From Ruminiclostridium sp. (lineage in GTDB: Bacteria > Bacillota_A > Clostridia > Oscillospirales > Ruminococcaceae), in the NCBI GenBank assembly GCA_017550775.1, contig JAFZOA010000538.1:1-7403 (forward strand): a DNA stretch of 7,403 nucleotides. The letters run 5' to 3'. The notes under the pieces were generated by a model. The model saw only the letters and a list, made by a program, of their open reading frames with translations. It did no database searches and was not told the DNA's origin. A program made the translations under genes and the position numbers. This document shows positions 6,492 to 7,403 of the stretch, one piece after another; the stretch's first letter is position 1; every line of letters starts with the position of its first letter.

Positions 6492-6642
6492 CGAAAAATG
6501 CAAGCTCATTGCTGCGACACAATACAATTTAGCTGCTCACGCGTACTAAAAAGGCCTGCACTTTTACCGAGGTAAAAGCACGGGTGAGCAGTGCATAATA
6601 TTGCAAAAATATCGTGCAGTAATTAAATTGTATTATGTCGCA
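6464..6642 (-). ncRNA. Structured leader or small RNA upstream of the SLOG gene
   Basis: A candidate RNA of about 180 nt. The promoter at 6648-6676 predicts a 5' end at about 6642, the first base of a 19-bp closing stem (6642-6624 with 6531-6513). Its single non-Watson-Crick step is a U-G pair on the minus strand but C-A on the plus strand. Inside are an AU-rich hairpin (about 6618-6592) and an arm with CUGCUCAC/GUGAGCAG (6591-6584 with 6540-6533), capped by CUUUUACC/GGUAAAAG (6578-6571 with 6568-6561). The capped hairpin extends through G-U, U-G and G-C pairs only in the minus-strand RNA. An intrinsic terminator follows (6491-6464). No Rfam family is recognised; attenuator/riboswitch, trans-acting sRNA and a divergent 6S-like RNA all remain open. 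Confidence 0.65.
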
Positions 6643-6647
6643 AGAAC

Positions 6648-6676
6648 ATTGTACCACAATTCTGATAAAAATGCAA
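6648..6676 (-). promoter_or_regulatory. Extended -10 promoter of the structured RNA / SLOG gene
   Basis: On the minus strand, TTGCAT (6676-6671), a 17-base spacer, then TACAAT (6653-6648) preceded by TGG, giving an extended -10 (TGn). The -35 is weak (3 of 6). The predicted start coincides with the first base of the 19-bp RNA closing stem. Confidence 0.8.
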
Positions 6677-6687
6677 TACCAAAACCG

Positions 6688-6722
6688 AAAGACCCTGACA
6701 GTTTTCCTGTCAGGGTCTTTTT
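6688..6722. terminator. Strong intrinsic terminator, best on plus strand, possibly bidirectional
   Basis: AAAGACCCTGACAG (6688-6701) and CTGTCAGGGTCTTT (6707-6720) form a perfect 14-bp stem with a 5-base loop. On the plus strand the U-run reaches 6722; on the minus strand the tail (TTTCGGTTTTGG) is weaker. It lies just upstream of the minus-strand promoter at 6648-6676 and probably insulates it from leftward transcripts. No plus-strand gene that it would serve was found. Confidence 0.85.
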
Positions 6723-6864
6723 GCACAATATCGAAAGCCGTCTCTTGTGCATTTTGCAGATTTTATTCCGGCAAGTCAGAAAAAGCCCCCAAAATCGAGC
6801 TGAAAATTTCCCACCTTATGAAGGACAGTATAATTTTGAGTAATCTTATGTAACATCTGCACAA

Positions 6865-6891
6865 GTTATGACCCCTTCGTTTGGTCATAAC
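6865..6891. repeat. Perfect 9-bp inverted repeat
   Basis: GTTATGACC (6865-6873) and GGTCATAAC (6883-6891) are exact inverted copies around a 9-base spacer. The right arm is also the start of the direct repeat; the second repeat copy (7013-7021) keeps that arm but has no left arm. It could be a protein-binding site or a hairpin with no U-run. Confidence 0.6.
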
Positions 6892-6967
6892 GGAGATTAT
6901 AAATGAAAGTTGTGTGAACCTACCGCAAAAACCGCTGATTATTTTCCCTTATAATAGAGGGACTTAT
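6881..6967. repeat. Degenerate direct repeat, copy 1
   Basis: The first 50 bases agree at 42 positions, without gaps, with the copy beginning exactly 130 bp further on (7011). Similarity continues with indels to a CCCTTATAATAGAGGG block near 6947-6962, which corresponds to CTTCATATAGATGAGAGG in copy 2. Confidence 0.65.
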
Positions 6968-7010
6968 AATTCCGCGGCTCAACATGCAAGAATAAAAAAA
7001 GATCTCATCA

Positions 7011-7097
7011 TTGGTCATAACGCCGATTTTAAATGAAAATTTTGTGAAACTACTGCAAATTCGGCTTTGAAATCTTCATATAGATGAGAGGATATTT
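7011..7097. repeat. Degenerate direct repeat, copy 2
   Basis: This begins with the same ten bases as copy 1 (TTGGTCATAA). Its far end, ATGAGAGGATATTT near 7083-7096, recurs exactly near 7268-7281, inside the 3' end of the partial gene at the right edge. Read on the minus strand it would encode KYPLIYMKISKPNLQ and a stop, against KYPLIYKDKKVRFL and a stop in that gene. Confidence 0.6.
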
Positions 7098-7205
7098 AAA
7101 ATCGGGATGTCGGAATACGTATTCCAAGCACTCTGAAAACGGCAAAATAATACACAAAAAACCATCTGCCGAAAGTCCTTAACCCAGCATCTTTAACGAA
7201 TTTTC

Positions 7206-7257
7206 AAAAAAGTTGCGATAAGCTATTGCTAACACCCTATAAAAATCGCACTTTTTT
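7206..7257 (-). terminator. Terminator-like inverted repeat around the right-edge gene's stop
   Basis: On the minus strand AAAAAAGTGCGAT (7257-7245) pairs with ATCGCAACTTTTTT (7219-7206) apart from one bulged base, with a run of six T at the end. The loop of about 25 bases contains the TAG stop (7239-7237) of the partial gene. The long loop makes it weaker than the other terminators here. Confidence 0.5.
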
Positions 7258-7403
7258 ATCCTTATATATGAGAGGATATTTTTTGAGCACGTGTTTTCGT
7301 CTCTCAGAAACAACGAGACCGGTATAAATATCACCAGTCGCCGCATCTCCCCAAAGCCTTGGATTGTATATTCCTACGAAATATCTGAAAAGATCAGAAA
7401 TGC
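7237..7403 (-). CDS. C-terminal end of an unrecognised protein (5' part beyond window)
   Basis: The last 54 codons of a minus-strand gene enter from the right edge and stop with TAG at 7239-7237. The residues are protein-like in composition: FRYFVGIYNPRLWGDAATG, then DIYTGLVVSERRKHVLKKYP and IYKDKKVRFL. The other two minus-strand frames close within the first 30 bases. I cannot name a family. Its 3' end is echoed in the degenerate repeats to the left, and a terminator-like repeat surrounds its stop. Because only the tail is visible, it could also be a truncated remnant. Confidence 0.55.
   Translation of the reverse strand, partial: ISDLFRYFVGIYNPRLWGDAATGDIYTGLVVSERRKHVLKKYPLIYKDKKVRFL

Larger units (their letters stand above)
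6723..7236. other. Long non-coding stretch with degenerate repeats
   Basis: No convincing gene was found on either strand over about 510 bases; reading frames are short and lack ribosome binding sites. It holds a 7-bp inverted repeat (TGCACAA 6722-6728 with TTGTGCA 6745-6751), the hairpin at 6865-6891, the direct repeat at 6881-7110, and part of the terminator-like repeat at 7206-7257. Some minus-strand frames look like decayed coding sequence, for example KYPLIYMKISKPNLQ ending at the TAG at 7050-7052. Confidence 0.6.

Noticed and set aside
6450..6509. A 19-codon minus-strand reading frame (ATG 6509, TAA 6450) spanning the terminator before the SLOG gene, as a possible leader peptide
   Set aside because: No ribosome binding site precedes its ATG, which is in or near the base of the structured RNA, and no regulatory codon run is visible. 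The terminator's inverted repeat alone explains the open frame.
6513..6642. The 19-bp inverted repeat as ends of a small insertion sequence or MITE, or as a retron msr-msd
   Set aside because: No flanking target duplication was seen, the mismatch becomes a U-G pair in minus-strand RNA, and a promoter and terminator match the repeat's ends. No reverse transcriptase is in the window.
6464..6642. Naming the RNA as 6S RNA
   Set aside because: Length and closing stem fit, but the inner bubble is very unequal (about 32 bases against 1) and no known 6S sequence motif is visible. It is kept only as an alternative.
6529..6726. A 65-codon minus-strand frame between the two terminators
   Set aside because: It overlaps the promoter and structured RNA, has no ribosome binding site and no protein-like motif.
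6779..6853. A short minus-strand frame (ATG 6853) ending in VGNFQLDFGGFF
   Set aside because: Too short, with no ribosome binding site and no recognisable family; it may be a decayed fragment, but this cannot be supported.

Overview
The gene families, moderate-to-low GC content, GGAGG-type ribosome binding sites and sigma-A-like promoters point to a Firmicute, most likely a gut-type clostridium (Ruminococcus/Oscillospiraceae/Lachnospiraceae-like). This is inferred from protein families, not from a marker gene. Every protein-coding gene I can support is on the minus strand, so transcription runs from high to low coordinates. The window looks like part of an integrated or accessory element.

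Right part (about 7403 to 6444): the last 54 codons of an unrecognised gene enter from the right edge and end at 7237, inside a terminator-like inverted repeat. About 790 bases without a convincing gene follow. They hold degenerate copies of a repeat that resembles the 3' end of that partial gene, a strong bidirectional-looking terminator (6688-6722), and a minus-strand extended -10 promoter (6648-6676). From that promoter starts a compact, highly structured RNA of about 180 nt (6642-6464). It has a 19-bp closing stem, two inner hairpins and an intrinsic terminator, and it sits directly in front of a GC-rich SLOG/YpsA-like gene (5913-6443).

Middle part (5887 to 4885): a zinc-ribbon/HTH protein of the DUF6431 type, then a small XRE-family HTH repressor-like protein. 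The XRE gene ends just before a near-consensus promoter (TTGACC, 17 bp, TATAAT). Upstream of its -35 box are two copies of an ACATNNATGT half-palindrome exactly 20 bp apart, a plausible operator.

Left part (4771 to 1): six tightly packed genes start from that promoter, most junctions overlapping (ATGA or TAATG). In order they are: a resolvase-fold protein that has lost the catalytic serine and the conserved arginines; an apparently active large serine recombinase (catalytic Ser54) without a CxxC zinc ribbon; a 208-aa and a 120-aa protein that both appear to repeat the recombinase's own C-terminal module; a ParB-like protein with an HTH; and the N-terminal 130 residues of a second ParB/Srx-fold protein running off the left edge. 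The packing suggests one functional unit: a serine recombinase with a dead partner, two free-standing copies of its C-terminal domain, and two ParB-fold DNA-binding proteins, probably under XRE control. I know no described function for this combination. It is the best candidate for an undescribed system here, with the structured RNA upstream of the SLOG gene second.
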